Positions 1 through 6,552 of a stretch of DNA of 12,679 nucleotides are shown here, piece by piece. Both the position numbers and the translations under genes were made by a program. Source of the stretch: Flavobacteriaceae bacterium (GTDB lineage Bacteria; Bacteroidota; Bacteroidia; Flavobacteriales; Flavobacteriaceae); contig JALZVC010000069.1 of assembly GCA_023301205.1 (NCBI GenBank), forward strand, positions 1 through 12,679, in the 5' to 3' direction. How positions within the stretch are numbered: the stretch's first letter is position 1; each line of letters starts with the position of its first letter. The notes under the pieces are model-generated. The model made no database searches. It saw nothing but the letters and a program-made list of their open reading frames with translations, and was not told the DNA's origin.

Positions 1-687
1 CGTGGTGTAATTGAGAGCGTTGAGCTTAAAGGAAACAAGCCAACAATCATTATGTCTCGAGCGAGCCCAATGTTTTTAGAAAAATTATTTGAGCAGGAAA
101 TTCCAGAAGTGTTTGATGGATTGATTAATGTACAGAAAGTAGTTAGAATTCCAGGAGAGAAAGCAAAAGTTGCTGTAGATTCTTATGATGACCGTATAGA
201 TCCAGTAGGAGCTTGTGTAGGTATGAAAGGATCACGTATTCACGGGATTGTTCGTGAATTAGGTAATGAGAATATAGATGTTATTAATTACACAGAGAAT
301 TTAACGCTATTTATTACTAGAGCGTTGAGTCCAGCAAAAGTAACTTCTGTTAAGCTAAACGAAGAAACTAAACGTGCTGAGGTAATTTTAAAACCAGAAG
401 AGGTAAGTAAGGCAATTGGCCGTGGTGGTCACAATATTCGTCTTGCAGGACAACTTACAGGTTATGAGATTGATGTATTGCGTGAAGGAGCAGAAGAAGA
501 TGTAGAGCTTAAAGAGTTCTCAGATGAGATTGAAGCGTGGATTATAGAGGAATTTCACAAAATTGGCCTTGATACTGCCAAGAGTGTGTTAGAGTATGAC
601 ATGAAAGATTTAGTGAATCGTATTGATCTTGAAGAAGAAACAATACAGAATGTCATTAACGTATTAAAAGAAGAGTTTGAAGAGTAG
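1..687 (+). CDS. nusA: Transcription termination/antitermination factor NusA (5' end outside the window)
   Basis: The reading frame is open from base 1, so the gene is truncated by the window edge; 228 codons of the C-terminal part remain. NusA binds RNA polymerase and nascent RNA and modulates pausing, termination and antitermination in the cytoplasm. Residues 1-25 are the end of the S1 region and its junction with the KH region (IIMSRASPMFLEKLF, then EIPEV). The first KH domain carries the family signature DPVGACVGMKGSRI around residues 68-81, and the second has AIGRGGHNIRLAGQLTG at 138-154. A short acidic helical tail (about 160-228) ends the protein; the two longer acidic repeats of enterobacterial NusA are not seen. 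It lies 57 bases upstream of infB, the conserved nusA-infB order. The internal ATG at 52 is not the start, because homology continues upstream of it. Confidence 0.97.
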   Translation, partial: RGVIESVELKGNKPTIIMSRASPMFLEKLFEQEIPEVFDGLINVQKVVRIPGEKAKVAVDSYDDRIDPVGACVGMKGSRIHGIVRELGNENIDVINYTENLTLFITRALSPAKVTSVKLNEETKRAEVILKPEEVSKAIGRGGHNIRLAGQLTGYEIDVLREGAEEDVELKEFSDEIEAWIIEEFHKIGLDTAKSVLEYDMKDLVNRIDLEEETIQNVINVLKEEFEE

Positions 688-729
688 TTTGTAACAATCC
701 ACTACTTTTACAATTAGAATACAAAATTT

Positions 730-734
730 AGGAG
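730..734 (+). promoter_or_regulatory. Shine-Dalgarno-like AGGAG before infB
   Basis: AGGAG ends 10 bases before the infB ATG at 745. It is the only clear Shine-Dalgarno-like element found ahead of any gene start in this window; the act genes have A-rich leaders instead. It supports 745 as the infB start. Confidence 0.5.
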
Positions 735-744
735 AACCATATTT

Positions 745-3597
745 ATGGCAGAAGTAAAATCAATAAGGCTTAACAAAGTACTCAAAGAGTTTAATATCTC
801 TTTGGATCGTGCTGTGGATTTTTTAAAGTCTAAAAGTATCGAGATAGAGGCGCGTCCTACTGCCAAGATATCTAATAGTGAGTACGAGCACCTTGCATCA
901 GAGTTTGCGAAGGATCGTGAGAAAAAAGTAGAGTCTAAAGAAGTGGGTGCAGAAAAGCGCAAAGAGAAAGAGGACTTTTTAGCAGAAAAACTTCGTGAAG
1001 AAGAAGAAAAAGCAGCAGCAACTGCCACACGTTCTAAAGTTATCAAGGCAGCAGGAAATCTTACAGGCACGAAGCAGGTTGGCAAAGTTGATCTTGATGC
1101 GAGCGGTAAGGTAGTAAAACCAGCTCCTAAAGAAGAAAAGAAAGTAGAAGTTGAGGTTGTTAAAGAGCCTGTTAAAGAAAAAGAGGTAGCAGCACCTGGA
1201 GCTAAAGTAGAGAAGAAAGCGCCAAAAGAAAAAGTAGTTAAAGCCAAGGCAGATAAACTAAAATTAAAAATAGTTAAACAACCTGAAAAGGCACCTGTTG
1301 TTGCAAAAGAAGAGGTAGTTACTCCTAAAGTAGAGGTGACGATTCCTAAAGAAGAGGCGGCTATTCCTAAAGAGGAAGTACAAGCTGAAGCTTTAGTTGA
1401 AAAGGAACAGCCAGCAGATGGTACTGTCGCTCCAGAAGGATCAGAGAGTACAGGAATTGTTAAAACGGAATATAAAAAACTAAATGGACCTAATTTTACT
1501 GGGGCCAAGATTGATCTTTCTAAGTTTAAAAAACCAGAAAAGAAAAAGACAGATGCTAAACCTCATGAAAAAAGAGGTAAACGCCGTCGTATAAGTAAAG
1601 AGAGCCCAGGTGGCGCAAAACGAGGTGGCGGAAATACTTCAAGAGGACGTAAGCCAGCAGGAGGAAGATCAAATACTCCTAAAGAAGAACCTAGCGAAGC
1701 AGATGTACAAAAACAAGTACGTGAAACTTTAGAAAAACTACAAGGAAAGTCTTCTAAAGGAAAAGGTGCTAAGTATAGACGAGAGAAACGTGATACGCAC
1801 CGTCAAAAGACAGAAGAAGAATTAGCAGCACAAGAGTTAGAGAGCAAGTTACTTAAGGTGACAGAGTTTGTTACCGTTAGTGAAGTAGCTACGATGATGG
1901 ATGTTCCAGTAACAAACATTATTTCTGCTTGTATGTCCTTAGGGATGATGGTAACGATGAATCAGCGTTTAGATGCTGAGACTATTGCAATTGTTGCAGA
2001 AGAATTTGACTATGAAGTTGAGTTTGTAAATGCAGCTATAGAAGAGGCTATACAAGAAGTAGAAGATGCTCCAGAAGATTTATTAGAAAGAGCTCCTATT
2101 GTAACAGTAATGGGTCACGTAGATCACGGTAAAACTTCTTTACTAGATTTTATACGTGAAGAGAATGTAATTGCAGGAGAATCTGGAGGTATTACACAGC
2201 ACATTGGTGCTTATGGAGTACAACTAGAAAACGGAAAGAAAGTTGCTTTCTTAGATACGCCAGGTCACGAAGCCTTTACGGCAATGCGTGCACGTGGTGC
2301 TCAAGTAACAGATATTGCTATTATTGTTGTCGCAGCAGATGATGATATAATGCCACAAACAAAAGAGGCAATCTCTCACGCGCAAGCGGCAGGAGTACCT
2401 ATTGTTTTTGCCATAAACAAGATTGACAAGCCGGATTCAAATCCAGAAAAGATAAAAGAAAAACTTGCTGCAATGAACCTTCTTGTAGAGGACTGGGGTG
2501 GAAAAATCCAATCTCATGATATCTCTGCAAAAATAGGAACAGGAGTTAAAGAATTACTTGAAAAAGTATTACTTGAAGCAGAAATACTAGAATTAAAAGC
2601 GAATCCAGATAAGGCAGCTTCTGGTACCGTAGTAGAAGCCTTCCTTGATAAAGGGCGTGGTTATGTATCTACAATTTTAGTTCAAGGAGGTACACTTAAA
2701 GTAGGAGACTACGTGCTAGCAGGACAAAATAGTGGTAAGATAAAAGCAATGCAAGATGAGCGTGGCAAGAAAGTTAAACTTGCCGGCCCATCTACACCAG
2801 TATCTATTTTAGGTCTAGACGGAGCGCCACAAGCAGGTGACAAGTTTAGTGTATTTGAGGATGAACGTGAGGCTAAAGATATTGCAAGTAGAAGAACACA
2901 GTTACAACGAGAGCAGTCTGTACGTACACAACGTCATATAACACTTGATGAGATAGGACGTCGTATTGCACTTGGTGACTTTAAAGAGCTTAATATTATC
3001 CTTAAAGGTGATGTGGATGGTTCTGTAGAGGCATTAACAGATAGTTTCCAGAAACTATCTACAGAAGAAATACAAGTAAATATTATACATAAAGCAGTTG
3101 GGCCTATTACAGAGAGTGATGTGTTGCTAGCAAGTGCATCAGATGCGATTATCATTGGATTTAACGTGCGACCTATGGGTAATGCCCGTCAGATTGCAGA
3201 TGAGGAAGAAATTGACATCCGTATGTACTCTATTATTTATGCAGCCATAAATGATCTTAAAGACGCGATGGAGGGAATGTTATCTCCAGAAATGAAAGAA
3301 GAGATTTTAGGTACTGCAGAGATTAGAGAGACATTTAAAATATCTAAAGTTGGTACCATTGCAGGTTGTATGGTGTTAACTGGTAAGATAGTTAGTAAAG
3401 CTGGTATTCGTCTAATCCGTGAAGGAGTAGTAGTGCATACAGGTAACTTGGATTCTCTTAAACGTTTTAAAGATGATGCTAAAGAAGTAGCAAAAGGCTA
3501 TGATTGTGGTATGCAAGTGAAAAACTATAACGATATTAAAGAAGGAGATATCATTGAGAGCTTCCACGAAGTAGCGGTGAAGAAGAAACTTAAATAG
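745..3597 (+). CDS. infB: Translation initiation factor IF-2
   Basis: This 950-residue GTPase brings initiator fMet-tRNA to the 30S subunit and promotes 50S joining. Residues 1-55 form an IF2-N-type helical domain ([20 protein letters not shown]). A long Lys/Glu/Ala/Val linker with basic Arg/Gly stretches follows (about 60-350), then a second IF2-N module near 370-430. All G motifs are present: GHVDHGKT at 457-464, [10 protein letters not shown] as switch I, DTPGH at 504-508, NKID at 558-561 and SAK at 594-596. Domain II spans about 626-715, domain III about 748-845 ([12 protein letters not shown]), and the fMet-tRNA-binding C-terminal domain about 857-945. The length is near that of long IF-2 forms. 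The start is supported by AGGAG at 730-734 and by the conserved N-terminus. A hairpin terminator follows the stop. The linker contains tandem 21-base repeats. Confidence 0.99.
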   Translation: MAEVKSIRLNKVLKEFNISLDRAVDFLKSKSIEIEARPTAKISNSEYEHLASEFAKDREKKVESKEVGAEKRKEKEDFLAEKLREEEEKAAATATRSKVIKAAGNLTGTKQVGKVDLDASGKVVKPAPKEEKKVEVEVVKEPVKEKEVAAPGAKVEKKAPKEKVVKAKADKLKLKIVKQPEKAPVVAKEEVVTPKVEVTIPKEEAAIPKEEVQAEALVEKEQPADGTVAPEGSESTGIVKTEYKKLNGPNFTGAKIDLSKFKKPEKKKTDAKPHEKRGKRRRISKESPGGAKRGGGNTSRGRKPAGGRSNTPKEEPSEADVQKQVRETLEKLQGKSSKGKGAKYRREKRDTHRQKTEEELAAQELESKLLKVTEFVTVSEVATMMDVPVTNIISACMSLGMMVTMNQRLDAETIAIVAEEFDYEVEFVNAAIEEAIQEVEDAPEDLLERAPIVTVMGHVDHGKTSLLDFIREENVIAGESGGITQHIGAYGVQLENGKKVAFLDTPGHEAFTAMRARGAQVTDIAIIVVAADDDIMPQTKEAISHAQAAGVPIVFAINKIDKPDSNPEKIKEKLAAMNLLVEDWGGKIQSHDISAKIGTGVKELLEKVLLEAEILELKANPDKAASGTVVEAFLDKGRGYVSTILVQGGTLKVGDYVLAGQNSGKIKAMQDERGKKVKLAGPSTPVSILGLDGAPQAGDKFSVFEDEREAKDIASRRTQLQREQSVRTQRHITLDEIGRRIALGDFKELNIILKGDVDGSVEALTDSFQKLSTEEIQVNIIHKAVGPITESDVLLASASDAIIIGFNVRPMGNARQIADEEEIDIRMYSIIYAAINDLKDAMEGMLSPEMKEEILGTAEIRETFKISKVGTIAGCMVLTGKIVSKAGIRLIREGVVVHTGNLDSLKRFKDDAKEVAKGYDCGMQVKNYNDIKEGDIIESFHEVAVKKKLK
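1321..1383 (+). repeat. Three tandem 21-base repeats inside the infB linker
   Basis: Three adjacent 21-base units start at 1321, 1342 and 1363. They begin ACTCCTAAAG, ATTCCTAAAG and ATTCCTAAAG, and encode the heptads [14 protein letters not shown] and IPKEEVQ (residues 193-213). The repeat is in frame and lies in the unstructured Lys/Glu-rich linker of IF-2, so the unit number can change without a frameshift. Units 2 and 3 are most alike over their first 11 bases. Confidence 0.75.
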
Positions 3598-3620
3598 AGT
3601 TTTCCGTAGCAGTAGCAGTT

Positions 3621-3673
3621 TTCAGTAAATTGATTTTGTCAAGCTGAACTTGATTCAGTAAGCGGTAAATTGA
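3621..3673 (+). repeat. Short direct and interleaved inverted repeats between infB and its terminator
   Basis: TTCAGTAA occurs at 3621-3628 and 3654-3661, and GTAAATTGA at 3625-3633 and 3665-3673, so the second copy looks like the first with about seven extra bases. Between them, 3639-3658 consists of four abutting 5-mers, TCAAG-CTGAA-CTTGA-TTCAG. The first pairs with the third and the second with the fourth, giving two mutually exclusive 5-bp hairpins. GTAGCA is also tandemly duplicated just upstream (3606-3617). From memory, similar sequences recur in intergenic regions of other flavobacteria, but I could not check this. No function is evident. Confidence 0.55.
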
Positions 3674-3707
3674 AAAGCCGAGATTCTATTTGAGTCTCGG
3701 CTTTTTT
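3673..3707 (+). terminator. Intrinsic terminator of the nusA-infB operon, probably bidirectional
   Basis: The left arm (3673-3686) and right arm (3692-3705) pair over 14 bp, with one T-G wobble three pairs from the loop, around a TATTT loop. The core is AAAAGCCGAGA against TCTCGGCTTTT, and a run of six T follows the last C (3702-3707). It lies 75 bases after the infB stop. On the minus strand the same hairpin is followed by TTTTCAATTT, 39 bases past the stop of the convergent PhyH-family gene, so it can plausibly serve both directions. Confidence 0.9.
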
Positions 3708-3746
3708 ATGCTTGCTTCGGAAATTTTAAAGATTTTATTACTTTGT

Positions 3747-4475
3747 TTATTGGTATGACTTTACCTCGTATTTTTCTAGCCATTCTAATGGTTGAGGTAG
3801 GCAATGTTGATTGAATTCTAAATGAATTACTCTTCGCTTCATATTGTTTGTTGTTCTGCTTGAGGCGTGCATAGTAAGAGGTTTCATTAGCATCACGGCG
3901 CCTTTTTTTACTTCACAAATAGATGCTGTTTCGATTTTTAAATCGATCGTTTCTTTTCTTGTTACTCCTCGAAGGTGGGAGCCAGGAATCACTTTGAGTG
4001 CTCCGTTATTTTCATCTGTGTCATCAAGATGGATTCTTACCGTAAGGGTGTCTTGTAAGATTTTTAGAGGCGGTTGCACACCGTACTGTCCTTTTTTAAA
4101 AGTCCAGTTTTTATACGCGCTTAATGCAGCCTTTTTATTTACTGAAATACTCAAATCTTGATGATAAGTAACAAACCAGTTTGATTCGCTTGGTTTGTCA
4201 AAATAAATGGCTTTAGTTAAGAAATAATCATCTTTGAAGAACTGTGCAAGTAATGTTCGCAAGGAATCGTTGAAAAGAAGGTCTGCTATTTCAGGAACAT
4301 TTATAAATAGTTTCCTAATAGCGAATAAGTCTTTTGTTTTTAGAAATGAATCTCCGCTTTTATTTGTTTTTTCTAGACAGTTTAGAATTTGAGTAATTTC
4401 ATTTTTAGAATATAAGCTGCCGGTAATGGAAAAGCCATTAGATTCTAGTTCAAGTTTGTTTTGAGAAAACTTCAT
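3747..4475 (-). CDS. Phytanoyl-CoA dioxygenase (PhyH) family protein
   Basis: The 242-residue protein has the fold signature of non-haem Fe(II)/2-oxoglutarate oxygenases of the PhyH family. The HxD metal motif is H105-Q-D107 (in TYHQDLS). The distal metal ligand is H203 (in MHASSRTTNN), and R214, eleven residues later, fits the 2-oxoglutarate carboxylate-binding arginine. NNGALKVIPGSHLRG at 156-170 is the typical PhyH stretch before the distal His. No signal peptide or membrane segment is seen, so it is probably cytoplasmic. The substrate cannot be told: the family includes phytanoyl-CoA hydroxylase and many natural-product and small-molecule hydroxylases. It starts 52 bases after the SPOR gene on the same strand, with no terminator between, so co-transcription is possible. 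No Shine-Dalgarno precedes the ATG. Two sampled 60-base stretches are 30-33% G+C, at the low end for this window. Confidence 0.88.
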   Translation of the reverse strand: MKFSQNKLELESNGFSITGSLYSKNEITQILNCLEKTNKSGDSFLKTKDLFAIRKLFINVPEIADLLFNDSLRTLLAQFFKDDYFLTKAIYFDKPSESNWFVTYHQDLSISVNKKAALSAYKNWTFKKGQYGVQPPLKILQDTLTVRIHLDDTDENNGALKVIPGSHLRGVTRKETIDLKIETASICEVKKGAVMLMKPLTMHASSRTTNNMKRRVIHLEFNQHCLPQPLEWLEKYEVKSYQ

Positions 4476-4527
4476 GGGTATTCAAAATTCTAAAACAGTG
4501 GAGTTGACTCTTGGCTGGAAAATCTAC

Positions 4528-4917
4528 CTACTTATTCGGTTTTAAAATAAACGCCGCTTCAAACTTGCTTTTAATCTCAATAAGCGCTCTGTCTGCCTCT
4601 AGGTGTGTCCCAAAGTTGCCAACCCATACTTTATAGTTGGGAGTTTCGTATTCTATGTTTGCTGGCCAAGTGCCATAAGAAAAACGATATTCTTTTAATA
4701 CTTCATCTGCTTGATTTCTACTTCCGTAATATAGCTGTATTGTAAATCCATCTCCTAGTTTGTTGTCTTTTTCTAGTTCTTTTTTAACTTTTAAAAGGCG
4801 CTCAATTTTTGGGTCTGCATTAACGGTAACAGAGGGGTTTTGAGCACTTACTATTTCCGAAGAAAAAAGGAAAATGAAGCTCGCTAAGACGGTGATATAT
4901 AAAGAAGATTTTTTCAT
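4528..4917 (-). CDS. Secreted SPOR-domain protein (small, signal peptide plus SPOR)
   Basis: This 129-residue protein has a Sec signal peptide (MKKSSLYITVLASFIFLFSS, cleavage predicted after VSA at 23-25), a charged helical stretch (about 36-52), and a C-terminal SPOR domain at about 57-126 (GFTIQLYYGS, later YKVWVGNFGTHLEADRAL). SPOR domains bind peptidoglycan, often strands stripped of stem peptides, and many such proteins act in cell division or envelope upkeep; here the role is inferred only from the domain. The protein would be periplasmic. I chose the ATG at 4917: an in-frame TTG 21 bases upstream would add seven residues before the signal peptide and overlaps a probable promoter element. 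It lies upstream of the PhyH gene on the same strand and is divergent from actA. Confidence 0.85.
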   Translation of the reverse strand: MKKSSLYITVLASFIFLFSSEIVSAQNPSVTVNADPKIERLLKVKKELEKDNKLGDGFTIQLYYGSRNQADEVLKEYRFSYGTWPANIEYETPNYKVWVGNFGTHLEADRALIEIKSKFEAAFILKPNK

Positions 4918-4935
4918 AGAATGAGGTGTTGTCTG

Positions 4936-4943
4936 CAAATGTA
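4936..4943 (-). promoter_or_regulatory. Candidate -7 promoter element (TACATTTG) for the SPOR gene
   Basis: Read on the minus strand the bases are TACATTTG, an exact match to the Bacteroidota -7 consensus TAnnTTTG. It lies 18 bases upstream of the chosen ATG, which would give a very short leader. No good -33 TTG was found at the usual distance, so this rests on one element. Confidence 0.4.
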
Positions 4944-5005
4944 CAAGAGAATAACTTATGTGGAGGGTGTTTTATTATTTAGAATAGTTATAAATTAGTA
5001 TTTAA

Positions 5006-5030
5006 CGATTTGTTTGCATTTCATAAATCG
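5006..5030. promoter_or_regulatory. Inverted repeat in the divergent SPOR/actA intergenic region
   Basis: CGATTT (5006-5011) and AAATCG (5025-5030) are perfect 6-bp inverted arms 13 bases apart. They overlap the possible -33 element of the act promoter, a position that would suit an operator. A second small palindrome, TATTGACAATA, lies at 5117-5127, 13 bases before the actA ATG. With A+T-rich DNA, arms this short can arise by chance. Confidence 0.2.
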
Positions 5031-5049
5031 GGTTAAAGTAGTATTTTCG
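5013..5049 (+). promoter_or_regulatory. Weak candidate promoter for the act operon
   Basis: TTTG at 5013-5016 and TATTTTCG at 5042-5049 resemble the Bacteroidota -33 and -7 elements (TTG and TAnnTTTG). There is one mismatch in the -7 box, and the 25-base spacer is longer than usual. It would leave a leader of about 85 bases before actA. The rest of the 223-base intergenic region shows no better match. Confidence 0.22.
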
Positions 5050-5140
5050 CACTGTTATTTAAGGCGTGTTTTTGCTAGACAATCGTGTTTATGTTGTAAC
5101 CAATTACGTGCCAAACTATTGACAATAATTAATCATTAGT

Positions 5141-6463
5141 ATGCAAAAGGTGAATTTTAAGAATATTTCCTCACGAGTGTCACTCTTCCTAGTGACAGCA
5201 ATGCTAACTTTTTCTATTTCTACGTTCGCTCAAGCAGATGGTGATGTAACAGAAGTGGTTGCTCCTGCAGCAGATGGCGCGGGAGACGCAGCAGCGGGAA
5301 AGGCATTATTTAATGCAAATTGTGCGGCGTGTCACAAGCTTGATAAGAAAGCAACAGGGCCAGCGCTTAGAGGTGTTGCAAATAAATACGACCGTGAATG
5401 GTTGTATAAGTGGATAAAGAATAGTCAAGGTTTAGTTGCATCTGGTGATGCACTTGCTAATGAAATTTTTGAAGCAAATAACAAATCTGTGATGACATCA
5501 TTTCCTGCGCTTTCTAACGGGGATATTGATAATATTTTAGCGTACACTATAGAGCCTAGGCCAGAGCCTTCAATAGCAGTAGCTTCTTCTGGAGGTGGGG
5601 GTGAAGATGGTAGCGGAACATCTAACAATGTAATTTTAGGAGGACTTGCTTTTATATTCTTGCTATTGATCACTATGTTATTCTTAGTAACGAATACCTT
5701 AAAGAAAATCGCTTCAAATAATGGTGTAGAGTATCCTGCTAAGGAAGGGAAGAAACCATTGTGGAAAGCATTTATTGAAAATCAATTTTTACTATTAATC
5801 TCTGCGGTGTTCTTATTATTAGCATCTGCTTATTTTATGTATGGATTCTTTATGCAAGTAGGTGTAGATCAAGGCTACGCTCCGGCGCAACCTATTCACT
5901 ACTCGCACAGAATACACGCTGGGGATAATGAGATTGACTGTAATTACTGTCACTCATCTGCTAGAAAAAGTAAGCACTCTGGTATACCTTCGTTGAATGT
6001 TTGTATGAATTGTCATAAAAACATAGGTGCAGTATCTGATGATGTGCTTGCAGAAGGTCTTAATGAACATGGTGTTGATTACAACAAAGAGATATTAAAA
6101 TTATATGACGCTGTAGGATGGGATGTGGATACACAGGCTTATACCGGTGAGACGAAACCAGTAAAATGGGTGCGTATTCATAATTTACCAGATTTTGCAT
6201 ATTTCAATCACTCACAACACGTAACAGTTGCTGGTGTGGCTTGTCAAAAATGTCACGGTCCAGTAGAAGAAATGGAAATTATGGAGCAATTCTCTCCATT
6301 AACTATGGGATGGTGTATTAATTGTCACCGTGAGACTAATGTGGATCTTGCAGGAAATGAATACTATGAGAAAATCCATAAAGAACTTTCAGAGAAGTAT
6401 GGCGTGAAGCAGTTAACTGCTGCGCAGATGGGTGGGTTAGAATGTGGTAAGTGTCACTATTAA
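5141..6463 (+). CDS. actA: Alternative Complex III subunit ActA: multihaem cytochrome c with fused N-terminal monohaem domain
   Basis: ActA carries the c-type haems that pass electrons from the ActB iron-sulfur clusters to the outer electron acceptor, on the periplasmic side. The 440-residue protein begins with a signal-like helix (about 12-31, STFAQA). A class I cytochrome c domain follows at about 50-138, with CAACH at 61-65 and likely axial Met118 (VMTSFP). After a Gly/Ser-rich linker come two membrane helices, about 164-186 and 213-237. The C-terminal region has five CxxCH motifs: CNYCH 267-271, CMNCH 288-292, CQKCH 368-372, CINCH 392-396 and CGKCH 435-439, the last one residue from the end. 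HYSHRIHAGDNEIDCNYCH is typical of ActA. Six haems are therefore expected. It is the first act gene, 89 bases before actB. The ATG lacks a Shine-Dalgarno. Confidence 0.95.
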   Translation: MQKVNFKNISSRVSLFLVTAMLTFSISTFAQADGDVTEVVAPAADGAGDAAAGKALFNANCAACHKLDKKATGPALRGVANKYDREWLYKWIKNSQGLVASGDALANEIFEANNKSVMTSFPALSNGDIDNILAYTIEPRPEPSIAVASSGGGGEDGSGTSNNVILGGLAFIFLLLITMLFLVTNTLKKIASNNGVEYPAKEGKKPLWKAFIENQFLLLISAVFLLLASAYFMYGFFMQVGVDQGYAPAQPIHYSHRIHAGDNEIDCNYCHSSARKSKHSGIPSLNVCMNCHKNIGAVSDDVLAEGLNEHGVDYNKEILKLYDAVGWDVDTQAYTGETKPVKWVRIHNLPDFAYFNHSQHVTVAGVACQKCHGPVEEMEIMEQFSPLTMGWCINCHRETNVDLAGNEYYEKIHKELSEKYGVKQLTAAQMGGLECGKCHY

Positions 6464-6479
6464 AGACTTGTTTTTAATA

Positions 6480-6499
6480 GTTCTCGCGAATGCGGGAAT
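6480..6499 (+). other. REP-like stem-loop between actA and actB
   Basis: TTCTCGC (6481-6487) pairs with GCGGGAA (6492-6498) around a GAAT loop, 7 bp with one T-G wobble; the flanking G6480 and T6499 can add a wobble pair. No T-run follows, so it is not an intrinsic terminator. It resembles a degenerate form of the dispersed palindrome ATTCCCGCGAATGCGGGAAT that I recall from bacterial intergenic regions. In this position it could shield the actA mRNA 3' end; that is inference. Confidence 0.5.
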
Positions 6500-6552
6500 C
6501 TAATAACAATCAATAGTGTTTATTTAAATTAAAGAAAATTAAAAGTTAATAA

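Noticed and set aside
714..1508. 264-codon open frame on the minus strand opposite the start of infB
   Set aside because: It is the antisense of the Lys/Glu/Ala-rich IF-2 linker, giving a Ser/Thr/Phe/Leu-rich low-complexity product with no recognisable domain.
3844..4161. 105-codon plus-strand frame inside the PhyH-family gene
   Set aside because: The minus-strand frame carries complete PhyH motifs; this one shows no domain.
4918..4938. TTG start that would extend the SPOR protein by seven residues
   Set aside because: The ATG at 4917 gives a standard signal peptide (MKKSSL), and the TTG lies inside a TAnnTTTG promoter-like element.
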